64,000 bases of DNA, taken from positions 17,146,789-17,210,788 of the forward strand of contig NC_049994.1 in the NCBI RefSeq assembly GCF_000003815.2, given 5' to 3'. Below, piece after piece: positions 44,501-55,096 of this stretch. Every line of letters begins with the position of its first letter. The stretch's first letter is position 1. The position numbers and the translations under genes are program-made. Under the pieces are notes generated by a model, which did no database searches, was not told the DNA's origin, and saw only the letters and a program-made list of their open reading frames with translations. This DNA is from Branchiostoma floridae. Taxonomy: Eukaryota; Chordata; Leptocardii; Amphioxiformes; Branchiostomatidae.

Positions 44501-47500
44501 TACAACTACTCATTGACTTGTATCTATAAAGACTTGAACCGGGGGAAAACTTATTTTGCTGATATAGGAGACTACTTGTAGGAGGTTAATATAATATCTA
44601 ACTTTAGAGTTACCTGGACAGGAAACCATCGTGTCGCATGATTGTGTCTCCTGAGTCAGTCCGTCACACTCCGCCCCGCCGTTAGCTGGTGCAGGATTGG
44701 TGCAGGTTCGGTCCCGAGTCTGCTCACCAACTCCACACGTCACGCTGCAGGCGGACCATGGGCTCCAGTCGGTCCAGCCTCCATCAACTACATGGAAATT
44801 TATTTTATGTATGTTTAGGAGTGCTACAGCTACTTACATCTATAAACACTTGAACTGGGGAAAACTTATTTTGCTAATAGAAGAGACTATTTGTAGGAGG
44901 TTAGNNNNNNNNNNNNNNNNNNNNNNNNNNNNNNNNNNNNNNNNNNNNNNNNNNNNNNNNNNNNNNNNNNNNNNNNNNNNNNNNNNNNNNNNNNNNNNNN
45001 NNNNAAAACAAAACCGTCGTTAGCAGGGCATGCGACAAGGATCCTACAACTGCCTCATCGGGCTGTAAGAGGCACACTTTAACCTGTCGGACCCCATAGG
45101 GGTCACTACAGGTCACCGTCAGAGCAAATTTTGACGGGTGTTTGCCAGAGACGAACCTATGAAAGTGGCAAAATGTTAAAGTGTTTTAGAAAAGCCACCG
45201 GGGCCCTTAAGCTTAGGCCTATGTCCCAATTACCCGGGTCACGGCCGGGTAGCTTTCGGAAGGGAAATATATTTCATAAACGGCAACAAAACACAAAGAA
45301 CGTAGCAACATTAGTCTAGAGCGTACTGTAAATGCATTTAAGTTCGCGGGGATTTAATTTCGCGGTAGCGGGAAAATGGACTTTTCACGGTGGTTTTAAT
45401 TTCGCGGTAGCACCATGCACTGCAGTGTCTTACTGTTATGGAAAAATGTTCGCGGTGGTTTTAAATTCACGGTGAAGCGGTTGCCACGAAAACCTAGAAC
45501 ATTAATCCACCGCGAACATTTCTGCATTTACAGTAATTTGTGTATATTCCTGGGTAAACACTTTTATTTTTCGTTTCCGCAAACATCCCGACCAGGCCCC
45601 GTTTCGGAAATGGAACCTAAGCATTACAGGGCAGCGTGAACGTAACGATAGCCGGTGTCCTCTAGACTTCAGAGTCGGGGCTGGGGCTACTTATGTCATA
45701 TATCCCTGACGGGTTCAAGGGGCAATTGGGGCCTTAACCTAAGAGGGACTTCTGTAGCAACTAAATTCAGATTTTCGTACAACAAAATTTACTCCCATAT
45801 TTCAGTAGACTGCCGGCACCATTGACCCCAAAATGACCAACCCACGTGCATCCGCCGCCATCTTTACGGTGATGCTACAAACTTAGACGTCATACGAAAG
45901 GACCGCAAAATTCTACACATTCACAAGTTTGTCATTTCAGTATCCATCTCGTAAAGAAAACTCTTGTAAAAAAAACTCACCGTCCGAGCAGACCACACCA
46001 ACATCCTCGTGGTGCTCACAGTTATGTGAGCCCCATCCGCTGTGGCCGCAGTGTTCGATGCTCGTCTCGGAACCCCCACAGGCCACTTCGTCCAGCCAGA
46101 TCTGACCTGACCCCGCCCCGAAGGCTGCTCCAGGTCGGACCTCGCCAGCGCCTCCGTGCCCCAGCTGACGGCAGACCACGTTGGCGTCGCTCATGTCAAA
46201 ACCGTCGTCACAGACGGTCCCCCACTGTCCGTCATGGTACACTTCAACCCTGCCCTCACTGGACGAACTTCCACCCACGAGGCGGATGCCTAAAAAAAGA
46301 CAACATTGAATGGAAACTTTACAACTTCTGGGTTATCTTAATATACCGGTACCAAAGGTATCGCCAGGTAAACCTTTTTCGAACCTGATCTACCTTTCCG
46401 CAACGCCTAGACGCCTACCAAATATCACCAAGGTCCATCTACTACTTCTTGAGGTATATGCTATTGACCTACATACAAACACAACAAGGCCGGGCTCAAT
46501 CGATTGCATAGACCTTCTGGCAAAGGCAAAAATACTCTCTTGACTCACCGTTCGAGCAGACCACACCAACATCCTCACTGTGCCCACAGTTATGTGTGCC
46601 CCATCCGTTGTGGCTGCAGTCACCGATGCTCATCTCGGAACCCTCACAGGCCACGTTGTCCAGCCAGATCGGACCTGACCCCGCCCCGAAGGCTGCTTCA
46701 TTGAATTCAGGTCGGATCTCGGCAGCGTTTACGTATCCCAGCTGACGGCAGACCACGTTGGCGTCGTTCATGTCAAAAGCGTCGTCACAGACGGTCCCCC
46801 ACTGTCCGTCATGGTACACTTCAACCCTGCCCTCCATGGACGAACTTCCACCCACGAGTCGGATGCCTGAAAAAAGACAACATTGAATGGAAACGTTACA
46901 ACTTCTGGGTTATCAATATTCCAGTACCAAAGGACCTCACTGAACTGATGAAAGATAGAGCTCACTGGAAGCAGAACTTTGTCAATGCTTCAACTCAATC
47001 ATGAATGACTCGAGTATGAATATGTATGTACTATGTATGTATGATTTCCCAACAAAACTTCAACAATATCTGCGCGTCGGGGTGTGTGCGTTGAAATCTG
47101 CGGTCACTAGCACTGTGGGAAGGGTAGATGTGAAGTAAGATGACATACTGGAACTCAGTTTCCAGTAATGTACCTCTGGAGTAGTCGACACAGCCCTGGC
47201 AGTCACAGTGGAGTCGAGTGTTGCCGCACCAGTTCGCCGTAGAGCAGCATGTGGCAACACTTGCCGGGTTGCATTCCGCAGGGTTACCGTCTGCAGCAGG
47301 GTAGCCCTGCCCGCAACGACACGTAAAAGCCAACGATGGCTACAGACCCTTTGCTGTTAGACTCCTTATAATTTTGTTTTTGTTCTCAGTTTAGTTCATT
47401 CTTTGTTCATCGTTCTCAACAGCAACTGATTTATTTGTACCCTGACATATGTCAAGGGGTTGTGAAATTTGAACTTAGTCAAGAAACTTAAGTTCCTTTT

Positions 47501-50500
47501 CTACTTAAGTCAGATTGTCTGTGTATCCTTATCGCAACATCGTGCACGTTACTTTGTAGTCTTGTTCATGTTTGCTACTGTGGGAAGGGTAGATGACATA
47601 CTAGTAAGATGGCATACTAGTACTCACCTTTAACGGGTACTCACTACACACTGTGGCCCAAGGTACTAGGTAAACATAGACTGGGGAAATGTAGTTTAAA
47701 TGGTGAACTGCCACTTTCTAAATGTGCCTCACAGTATTATTTTCAGCATGCCCAGCGAAAAATACGATCGACGCTCGGGCGACTTAAAAATTTTCGTCAA
47801 ATCCTGCCGGCGTTTCATAGATGTGTATTTTTTCGACAACTACTATATATGCGCGATTCGACCTCTGCTTGGAGTGTAGTCTTATCACGTCTGTCGTCTT
47901 AGCTTGCGATGTGGCGCTTACGATAGACGTTATCATATACATATCTGGCAGAAGTCTTTAGTTACTTAGTACTTTAACGCACGTTTTGTGATACGATATT
48001 CAGACATAGAATGTACATGCCAGAAGGATACCAAATGATAAAACATCGTCTGAATTGCGATATCGTATACCTGATGACGATAAGGTACGCCTTATAACAA
48101 TATCTCAGCAAAGTGAATTTTGCTGCGTAGAATAGAGTACAGCGATATTTTTAGACGATGTCGTATACGTACAACGATATCGTTTTAACCGGAAAATAGG
48201 TATATCGTAGACGTATTTACGCTATTTTAAGGTACGTTTTTAGATACGATATTTTGACACGGAAATGATGCCATAATATGCCACATGTTTGAGTATCCTA
48301 TTATGAAATAGTTGGTCTGTATGATGACACTAAACCATTCTTTAGCGAAGTCTTAAACCATACGTAGTTAACTTTATCTCTAGAATTTCGAGACCAAACC
48401 GTTTTAAAAGTACATGTACTTTACTTCCTCCATCTTGGATCGACAAGCTTGAATTTTCTAAAATACGACTTTCTCCACATATAATCCCTAAACCGAATAG
48501 AAATGGACTAAAAATGATCAAGTGATTGTGTTTTGTAAGAAAATAAAAGATTTTAACGGTATTTGAGTAAAAATAACATGTATTTATCGTTGAAAATGAC
48601 ATTGTCCGGCATCTTGGATTTTGACCCATGACGTCATCAAATAAGCATAAATTATGAATTAGAAATGTAACTTAAAATTGCACAGGATGTTAATGATATA
48701 AATAAACAAGTTTGATCTAGCACTAAAACTATGAAATCCCATAATGCAAACTGAAATTAGTAAATTTGGGGAAATATGCCTGTCAGAAACTCGTTGCCAT
48801 GGCAACACGAAAAATCCCAAACTACATTTTTTTCGCAGAATTGTTGCCAACTATATTCTAGGAAAAGTCACTAAGTTTCGTAGTCCTAGCACACGTCGTT
48901 CGCCAGTTATACTACGTCAAAGTTGGCGCAGGCACTGCTAGAACCCCCCCCCCCCCCTGGTCTAGATAGGGTTAAGAAGCATGCGCAATGTAGCGGGTTA
49001 GAGAGCCGCGTCTTCATCCTGGGCAGGAAACTATAGCCGTCCTGCGCTAGCCTGGTTACCAAACCCCAGCCCGATCTCAGGTATCTCGTGCAGGGGTCTG
49101 GCCGGATGGCATAGACCGGCTCACAATTTTTATTTCTTTATTTATTACAACTTCACAGATCAGGTACAATCTGAGGGGAGCCGGCAACAGAAATCTAGTT
49201 TCTCTACGAGGCCGACTTCCCAGAAGATCTACAAGCAATAGATGTAAAAAATAACCTATCATCGAAAACTACATATAACTACAATAAAAGAATGATAACA
49301 AGTTAACAAGTTCAATAACCATTAGGAATAAAATAGCTAGTGGATCATGAAAGTAAGCAATGAGAGCAACGGCAAATAGATGTCCAGGTACAAAAATTAT
49401 CAGCTGAGAAGGTGTGATCCGTGCGGGATGTATAGTGATTGACCAGTCATTTCCTAACAGATGGAATGGTAAGGTTTGAGAGCATTTGTTGGCGGATTGT
49501 TGCAGGTAAAGTGTTCCAGATAAGTACAATGCGGTTCCATATAGTGGGCTAAAAACTCCACCAATAGAACAGCAGCAGGATCTGCAGGAGGTAATTACAC
49601 CCCTACCATGATTGGTTAAAGACTGTTTTTTTTTAATCCATAATAGTGACCACTAAGTACCTGATTCGCTACTGTGATAGCCTGCTGACCAACTGTGGTG
49701 TGTTGTAGCTGGCTACCTGTGGTGTGAGTGGTCATAAATCCTTGGTTCTCCTCCCTCTGATCAAGGGCCTTCAATAACCTTTCTACAGCCATCCTTCCAG
49801 ACCCCAACACGAAAGATATTTTCTAGGTTGGGGCATGGTATCCAGGCTAGTCCTGCGCCGGCCTGGGCTAAATTGCAGATGCACTTGCCCAGTATGGCGA
49901 TATGCGTGTCTGCTACCTTGGTGTTGATTTATACTTCACGAAAGCACAGTATTTTTTCATGCCAGCTCAGCTTCAAAAAAGTTGACAAACAAAGAACAAA
50001 GAATTTCATCTGAAGTCAGGCGACGCCGGTTAAGCCTTATTGTTGGACATGTTATTCGACATGGCGAACGAGCCGGTGTGACAGCGATCTCGCCCCCCCG
50101 TGATCTCGCCCCCCCGGGGGCGAAATCACTAGCGATCTCGCCCCCCGGGGCGAAATCACTAGCGATCTCGCCCTCCCCGGCTAGTGATTTCGCCCCCCTA
50201 CCTCGCCCCCCTTTAGCGATTTCGCCCCCCCCCCCCCAAAAAAAACGGGTTTACATGACATTTTAGAAGTTGATTGGTATAAATCACAAAATGCAGTTTC
50301 AGAATGATATAAGTACACGAGTTTGATACATAACTCCATTCATAGTATCAATATAAACGTAATTACATGGTAATAAGATAGTTGGACTTGTTTCAGACAA
50401 GGAGGGTTGGGTCCCTTGTATTCCCATTATTGCATATACCTGAGTCTTGACATAAAATGTATTTCATTGTATTCACCTGTCCTCAAGCAACCTATATAAT

Positions 50501-51581
50501 TATCTCCAATATGAAGTCTCTACCATGAAGTGACCACAAAAGAACTATGTAATGTCTTTATCAATTATGCAAATATTAGGTATTAATTAGAATAACGCAC
50601 ATTTTGGTATATGCACCTGGCCAAGGGATATCTTCACCTCCAACATGACTGTTTTTCTAGTATGTAGGAACTGATGCATTTACCCGTGTTTCTTAAGACT
50701 GGTACTTTACCAGTGTTTGTGTAGCATTTAGCAACAGCTATATCAACTTGCTCGTAGATAGTGTTTATAATGAGGAACTATTATTCACGTGTGTTTTTGT
50801 TAGTGCTTTGGAAATGTTTCCAGCACAAGAAAGAAAACACTGTGACAAATTGAAAACATGTAGCCGACGTATTCCGTACCATAGACGGTGTTGATTTATA
50901 CGTTCGCAGTAGCACTGTTTTTATGCCACCTCAGCTGCAAAAATTGTCTTTTTCATCTCAATGTCATGTTTGCACCGAACAATATAGTATTGACTTTCGA
51001 GGTATGACATCTTACGGTACGGTAATAAGGTGCCATATAGGTACCAGGTAACACACCAGACACGTTACTCCCCAGGTGCAGTATAGTACCAGGTAGCGCA
51101 CCTGTATACTTAACCAGCTGACTCTTGGGGGGGGGGGGGGCGAAAACACTAAAGGGGGGCGAAAACGCTAGTGATCTCGGGGCGAGATCGCAGGGGGGGC
51201 GAGATCGCTGTCACACCGGTAAGCTGCTCTTTTGGTCCCCAGAAGCAAACAAGAGGGAAGGCCGTCCATTCCTTTGTCCAGAACTTTGTCAATGCTTCAA
51301 CTCGATAATGACTCGAGTATGAATATGTATGTATGATTTGAGTGGAGTGGAGAAGAAGGATCCATTGCGACCCGTGATAACATCCCTGATGTCCACGTTC
51401 AAGGTTCAAGGTGTATGATTTTCCAACAAAACTTCAACAATATCTACGCGTTGGAGTGTGTGCGGTCACTAGCACTGTGGGAAGGGTAAATAAGAAGTCA
51501 GATGACACACTGGTACTCACCTCTAACGGGTACAGCCAGAAAGAAAAACGAGAGGCAGAGTGCTGACAGTACCATGTCCAT
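41365..51581 (-). CDS. Gene B: SRCR x2 / TSP1 x5+ single-pass membrane receptor
   Basis: Nine certain coding exons, all phase 1-1, 574 codons excluding the gap. Signal peptide 51581-51521 ([20 protein letters not shown]). SRCR exons 46866-46549 and 46289-45981. TSP1 exons 44787-44614, 44298-44122, 43815-43642, 43463-43290 and 42927-42754. Membrane/tail exon 41525-41365. A 100-N gap (44905-45004) sits where gene A has its first TSP1 exon, so one exon is probably hidden. A hevein-like exon may lie between signal and SRCR. Compared with gene A it lacks one SRCR domain and ends early in the cytoplasm. Ligand and function are unknown; it is likely a paralogous recognition or adhesion receptor. Confidence 0.8.
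42138..42640 (+). repeat. Tandem ~150-bp repeat, four units
   Basis: Units start at about 42138, 42297, 42459 and 42603 (spacing 159, 162 and 144). Each begins CCAAATTTCAGGTCATTYGG-like text followed by TGTAAAACGAGGGYACAGG. It lies in the gene B intron between membrane and TSP1 exons and is absent at that place in gene A. No coding role is seen. Confidence 0.85.
42754..44787 (-). CDS. Gene B TSP1 exon array (5 visible exons)
   Basis: Five exons of 174 or 177 nt with the same motifs as gene A ([40 protein letters not shown] or [13 protein letters not shown]). Between them lie cassette introns with no exon (about 44005-44110 and 44440-44600), plus a donor-end relic at 43987-44003. The array has therefore both gained and lost exons. 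Confidence 0.9.
44905..45004. other. Assembly gap (100 N)
   Basis: Exactly 100 N, a conventional gap of unknown size. It is placed between the last visible TSP1 exon and sequence matching 32865 onward in gene A, so the missing DNA should include the counterpart of exon 32855-32679. Confidence 0.98.
45200..45630. mobile_element. GCTTAGGTCCC MITE split by a CTGTAAATG MITE
   Basis: The outer element (GCTTAGGCCTATGTCCCAAT ... GGAAATGGAACCTAAGC) matches 33080-33222. At 45326-45533 it is interrupted by a second element with ends CTGTAAATGCATTT / TTCTGCATTTACAG and a TA duplication. The copy at 33080 has no such insert. Confidence 0.75.
45981..46866 (-). CDS. Gene B SRCR exons (2)
   Basis: Two exons (106 and 103 codons) each encode an SRCR domain with six cysteines: [71 protein letters not shown]. 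They correspond to the second and third SRCR exons of gene A. Confidence 0.92.
47174..47338 (-). CDS. Possible hevein-like (chitin-binding type 1-like) exon
   Basis: The minus strand reads [39 protein letters not shown] and GCVDYSRG, then a GTACAT donor in phase 1. The CG...C...CC...WCG...C spacing is like hevein-type chitin-binding domains. The donor fits the phase-1 rule, but no good acceptor preserves the first CG; the only in-phase acceptor I see starts at 47290 and would drop it. It may be an exon with an unusual start or a decaying one. It lies between the signal exon and SRCR exons of gene B. Confidence 0.45.
49048..49849. mobile_element. hAT-like element, 8-9 bp target duplication
   Basis: An 802-bp element with ends TAGCCTGGTTACCAAAC / TGGTATCCAGGCTA, flanked by GTCCTGCGC on both sides. 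The ends match the 102-bp hairpin at 39533-39634 and a fragment near 2815. The paralogous LINE copy at 35640 has the target only once. No transposase was recognised. Confidence 0.8.
50087..51215. mobile_element. 1,129-bp element with C-rich subterminal arrays, CCGG target
   Basis: The terminal inverted repeat is TGTGACAGCGATCTCGCCCC. It is followed inside by repeated GATCTCGCCCCCC, GGGGCGAAATCAC and CTAGCGATCTCGCC units, which reappear inverted at the right end. CCGG occurs on both sides (50083-50086 and 51216-51219). The interior (50240-51120) is AT-rich with no long frame. It splits a LINE whose intact paralogue (35876) has one CCGG, so this is a clean insertion with a 4-bp target duplication. 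Confidence 0.85.
51521..51581 (-). CDS. Gene B signal-peptide exon
   Basis: [20 protein letters not shown] plus one base, then GTGAGT. It matches the gene A signal exon in length and phase. Confidence 0.8.
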
Positions 51582-53215
51582 GTCTGCTGTCCGTTCTGTT
51601 CCTGCGAACTCGCTGCTGAGCTTAAATACTCGCACGTTGACAATGAAGCGAAAATTGAGTAATCATTGGTAAAAACCAAAGGCGTTAGCAATACAATTAC
51701 TCAAGGACGTTGTGCCTAATTGGTAATACCCTGATTCAAAGGCGCGAGAAATATGCTTGAACGGTGTGAGTGAGGTTGGAAATTAGATACTTTAAGTGGC
51801 ATTACACAATTGTGAAGCGGAAATCTGTGACCATTTGGGCATTGTGTACTGTAAGTGACAAATTTGACCACAAGAGACTTCCCTTCTTTTGTACTGCCAA
51901 GAGATTATTCAAGAGATTATCGGCAGAAGATGTAGGCGAAGATGTAATTTTGTCAGTGAATGTAGAGAGGCATGTTAACAGCCATGTTTAGCATATGCAT
52001 AATTGTGAAGCGAAAATTACTTCGTTTTTACATAAACAATCACAACTCCATTCAAAGTAGAAAAACTCACACGTCGGGCATGACGTCATAAAAAATTTGC
52101 ATAAATTACCGGCTTGCAATAAGACACTTTAGGCCACAGCAAGTAATTTTTATGGATGACATCAGCGCGCGCATTAATTTTCGTCTGATTTCAGAAAAAA
52201 AAAAAAACAAGAATTTTTTTCTTCTGCATGGATGGTTAACATGGCGATAAAGTACCAAAATGAGCAAATATGTTGTGTTGTAGCCTGGTAATTGTACTAG
52301 TAGAAGTGACACTTGCGATGTACCCGGGACTGTAGTTCTAGAAAACAAACTTACTGGAGAGTTGTAAAAGTGACACCAATACGGAAGCCATGAGTGTGGT
52401 TACCAACTTTGTTGGTGATGCCAGTCTACCACACTAGTGTCACTTTTAGCACACCAGTACATGTCTTGAATACAGGAATAAATGCCTTGTTGGCTCTTGT
52501 GCCATGTTTTGTCCCTTTAATTGTTGTTACAACATTCATCACAACTTCATGGTGCCTATTTTTGAAAATGTAGCCATCTTGTTTTTTTTCACCCATCTTT
52601 TTTTTTTTCGCCCTATCGCATTATTTTTGCAGTCTGCAGAGGATGTCATCCATAAAATTTACTTGCTGTGTCCTTATGACAAAAACTTAGAGTCCATACA
52701 TAACTGCAACATGTACTTTTTGAAGACCCCAAAAGTCATCATCCTTGGTTTTCTCGGACCTTAAGTCTGAAGCTCCATGCAAATTTGAAAGAAAAAAAAA
52801 GAATGTCGGTTGTTTACAAAAGCTGTGAAGACTGCGTCCTTCAAAATGAAACACTGGGACTGTCCAGACGACCCGTACTGCACTTATAGACACTGAAGAC
52901 GCTACTCCAGACCATCTTGGCCATGTTGATTTGATCAAACGAATGCCATCGTCTGTGAACCGCAGACCTTTTGTGACATATTGCAATTTGAAACCATCGT
53001 CCGTCCAGTTTATATCCTTAAACTGTTTTTAAAAACAACGCATACAGAATGGGTTACCATGTAGATAGAGGTGAACTTAGACTCCGTTGCAGTCTTCGAA
53101 CGGGGCTGGTTTTGATGGGGGGGGGCGTGTTGGTTCGCGCTTTTCAACGTTGGCTGGGTTCTCTTGTGCCGGGAAAGGGAGTTTCCAGGAAGGGAGTGTG
53201 CTGTGTAAGGGAGTT

Positions 53216-53315
53216 NNNNNNNNNNNNNNNNNNNNNNNNNNNNNNNNNNNNNNNNNNNNNNNNNNNNNNNNNNNNNNNNNNNNNNNNNNNNNNNNNNNNN
53301 NNNNNNNNNNNNNNN
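53216..53315. other. Assembly gap (100 N)
   Basis: Exactly 100 N, size unknown, in the spacer between genes B and C. Confidence 0.98.
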
Positions 53316-53487
53316 ACGCTCTTTATCCATACGGGTTACAGGAGGGGATTCCAAGACATGGGCAAAATAATGTAAAAATGACAAATAGAAGATATCTATG
53401 TAATTCCAATACCTTATAATTACATGACATAAGTAAGATAAAGCCACATGGGCTTAGTCTCCTAGTAGACACTACGGTGACTTAGAA

Positions 53488-53640
53488 ATAGTATCAAAGC
53501 TGGCAAGGGACTTGGTAGCGGCACCAGGTGCCCGTTTGACTCCCTTAGCGGCCATATCCCTTTGGCCGGCTATACTCCTTTGCCAGCTTTGATACTATCT
53601 CCAAGGAACCGTAGGGTCTGCTTGGGGACTAACATAGGCT
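53488..53640. mobile_element. MITE of the AATCTCCAAGCAGAT family, copy 2
   Basis: Inner arms ATAGTATCAAAGCTGGCAA / TTGCCAGCTTTGATACTAT and an end resembling TCTGCTTGGGGACTAA. Confidence 0.65.
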
Positions 53641-53839
53641 ATTGGTTAGCCTGCGTTTACACAATCTCTCGCTGTCTGGGGTTAATGACCTCCTCCCCGA
53701 GGGCGCCGGCAATTGTAGGGCAGGCCGCTAGGAGCGCGATTTTAGTCAGGCTAGTCTATTGGTGTTATTTAGACAGCATTCACTCAACTTGAAACTAGTT
53801 CTACCACCCCTAAACTGTACTTTCTGCCAGTTCCGCTAG

Positions 53840-54600
53840 TTTGACCTTGTGACAGTAAGAAACTCTAATAATGAAGAAATGCATGGGAATATGCATTAAT
53901 GTAGCTAATTAGATACCACTGTCCTAAAAAAAACAGGAGCAACAAAATTTTTCAGTGATTTTTTACTCAAAATCTCAAATTTACTGTGATTTTTTTGCTC
54001 ATTGTCATTCATGTACAGTAGAACATGAACACATCTATGGCCCATGTGCAATGTAATGTGTAATATCTATACTAAGCTATCATATATAATGGTTAAGGCA
54101 AAGGCAATTCATAAATGTGATATTTGTGATAACTAGACAGGAAACATTTGTGAGCAAACACTGCATATTTCACACACCTCTTACCACATGCAAAACTGGA
54201 CTGTTACAAAAGTGAATTTTACTTTATAAAAAGTCAAACTCAGCTCAGTGCTAGAACAAACGTTATTTACTATTTTTCACTCAAACAAGATATACAACCA
54301 TTACCACCAAAAATTACCGCAATCATCGTGAGATACAAACGAATAGAAGAAAATGAAAGTTCTTAAAAAGTGTCTCTATGTTTAAGTTCACCTGTAACAC
54401 AACATCAGATATACATGTATTTGATTACCTACATTTAAACACTGCAAACGTTGACACAAAACCCATACTGCCTAATAGCAGCCTACAGCTATCATAGATC
54501 GGCAGTGCAATGGAGCAACCACCTCAGTCATGAAACTAAATCATCTATTAGTGATGACTCTCTATAGCTACGTAATTAAACATGCTTGCTATTCAAGATA
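53840..54600. repeat. Receptor-cluster 3' flank, copy 3
   Basis: Homologous to 25205-26314 and 40200-41057, downstream of gene C. It lacks the Penelope-like foldback present in the other two. Confidence 0.85.
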
Positions 54601-54619
54601 CATTGCCTTAATCTCCAAA

Positions 54620-54745
54620 CATATCTTGCGTGGCATAAGATAGTATCATAAGCTGGGGAACGCGTAGCCTCTGCTGGCTAAACTCCTTCCCCAGTTTATG
54701 ATACTATCTTATGCCACGCAAGATCTGCTTGGAGATTAACATGGC
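54620..54745. mobile_element. MITE of the AATCTCCAAGCAGAT family, copy 3
   Basis: Inverted arms GATAGTATCATAAGCTGGGG / CCCCAGTTTATGATACTATC, ends ATCTCCAAACATATCTTGCG and AGATCTGCTTGGAGATTA. Confidence 0.75.
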
Positions 54746-54854
54746 ATTGCTCAATCCTTTATTCGCCTTCCCATGGGTACGTTACAGGCGCTATTCCACA
54801 CTGTTGTATATGCCGGGTATAACATGACATATGGGCAATACAGATATCCGGCAT

Positions 54855-55096
54855 TTACGGCTGTATTTCCTTTGTTTTGTCACATTCGTCTTGTGGTTCC
54901 TCCACATCTTGCTCCTTTGGGGCTTGGGCCACTTGTCGACTTTGGCGTGTGCATCTGTGACCGCAGCAGCACAGCAACGCCGTAGCGAGGATACCCACAG
55001 CACAGCCTAGGCACGCCACGGCAAGGTTGTCAATCAGTACAGTTGGGTTGAGTAGGTCCTTATACCAAGTACCAATGGATGTAGTAGTCTCCCTTT
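54855..55096 (-). CDS. Gene C membrane-anchor and tail exon
   Basis: Reads TTTSIGTWYKDLLNPTV, then a hydrophobic stretch ([20 protein letters not shown]), then GHRCTRQSRQVAQAPKEQDV, EEPQDECDKTKEIQP and stop. Clearly homologous to the last exons of genes A and B. Confidence 0.88.

Larger units (their letters stand above)
48965..51330 (+). mobile_element. LINE ORF2 C-terminal fragment, twice interrupted
   Basis: Pieces at about 48970-49047, 49850-50086 and 51216-51320 together match 35580-36060. Two younger elements sit between the pieces. Confidence 0.7.
46867..51520. other. Gene B first intron: layered repeats
   Basis: Besides the hevein-like exon it holds: a LINE tail (46930-47020); a copy of the signal-exon flank (47041-47160) and a partial one (47581-47640); a block paralogous to 35016-35165 (48270-48420); and a LINE copy (48965-51330) split by a hAT-like element and by the CCGG-site element. 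No other exon was found. Confidence 0.6.
51582..54620. other. Spacer between genes B and C
   Basis: Contains B-unit DNA homologous to 37140-39500, poly-A/T tracts, a repeat (52330-52470) found inverted near 60580-60720, an N gap (53216-53315), a MITE (about 53488-53640) and the gene C 3' flank (53840-54600). No convincing gene was found. Confidence 0.55.

Noticed and set aside
44901-45116. An extra coding exon ([14 protein letters not shown]) before the TSP1 array in gene B
   Set aside because: The frame runs into the N gap, and gene A has a deletion at the same place with no shared open frame, so I left it as a conserved block only.
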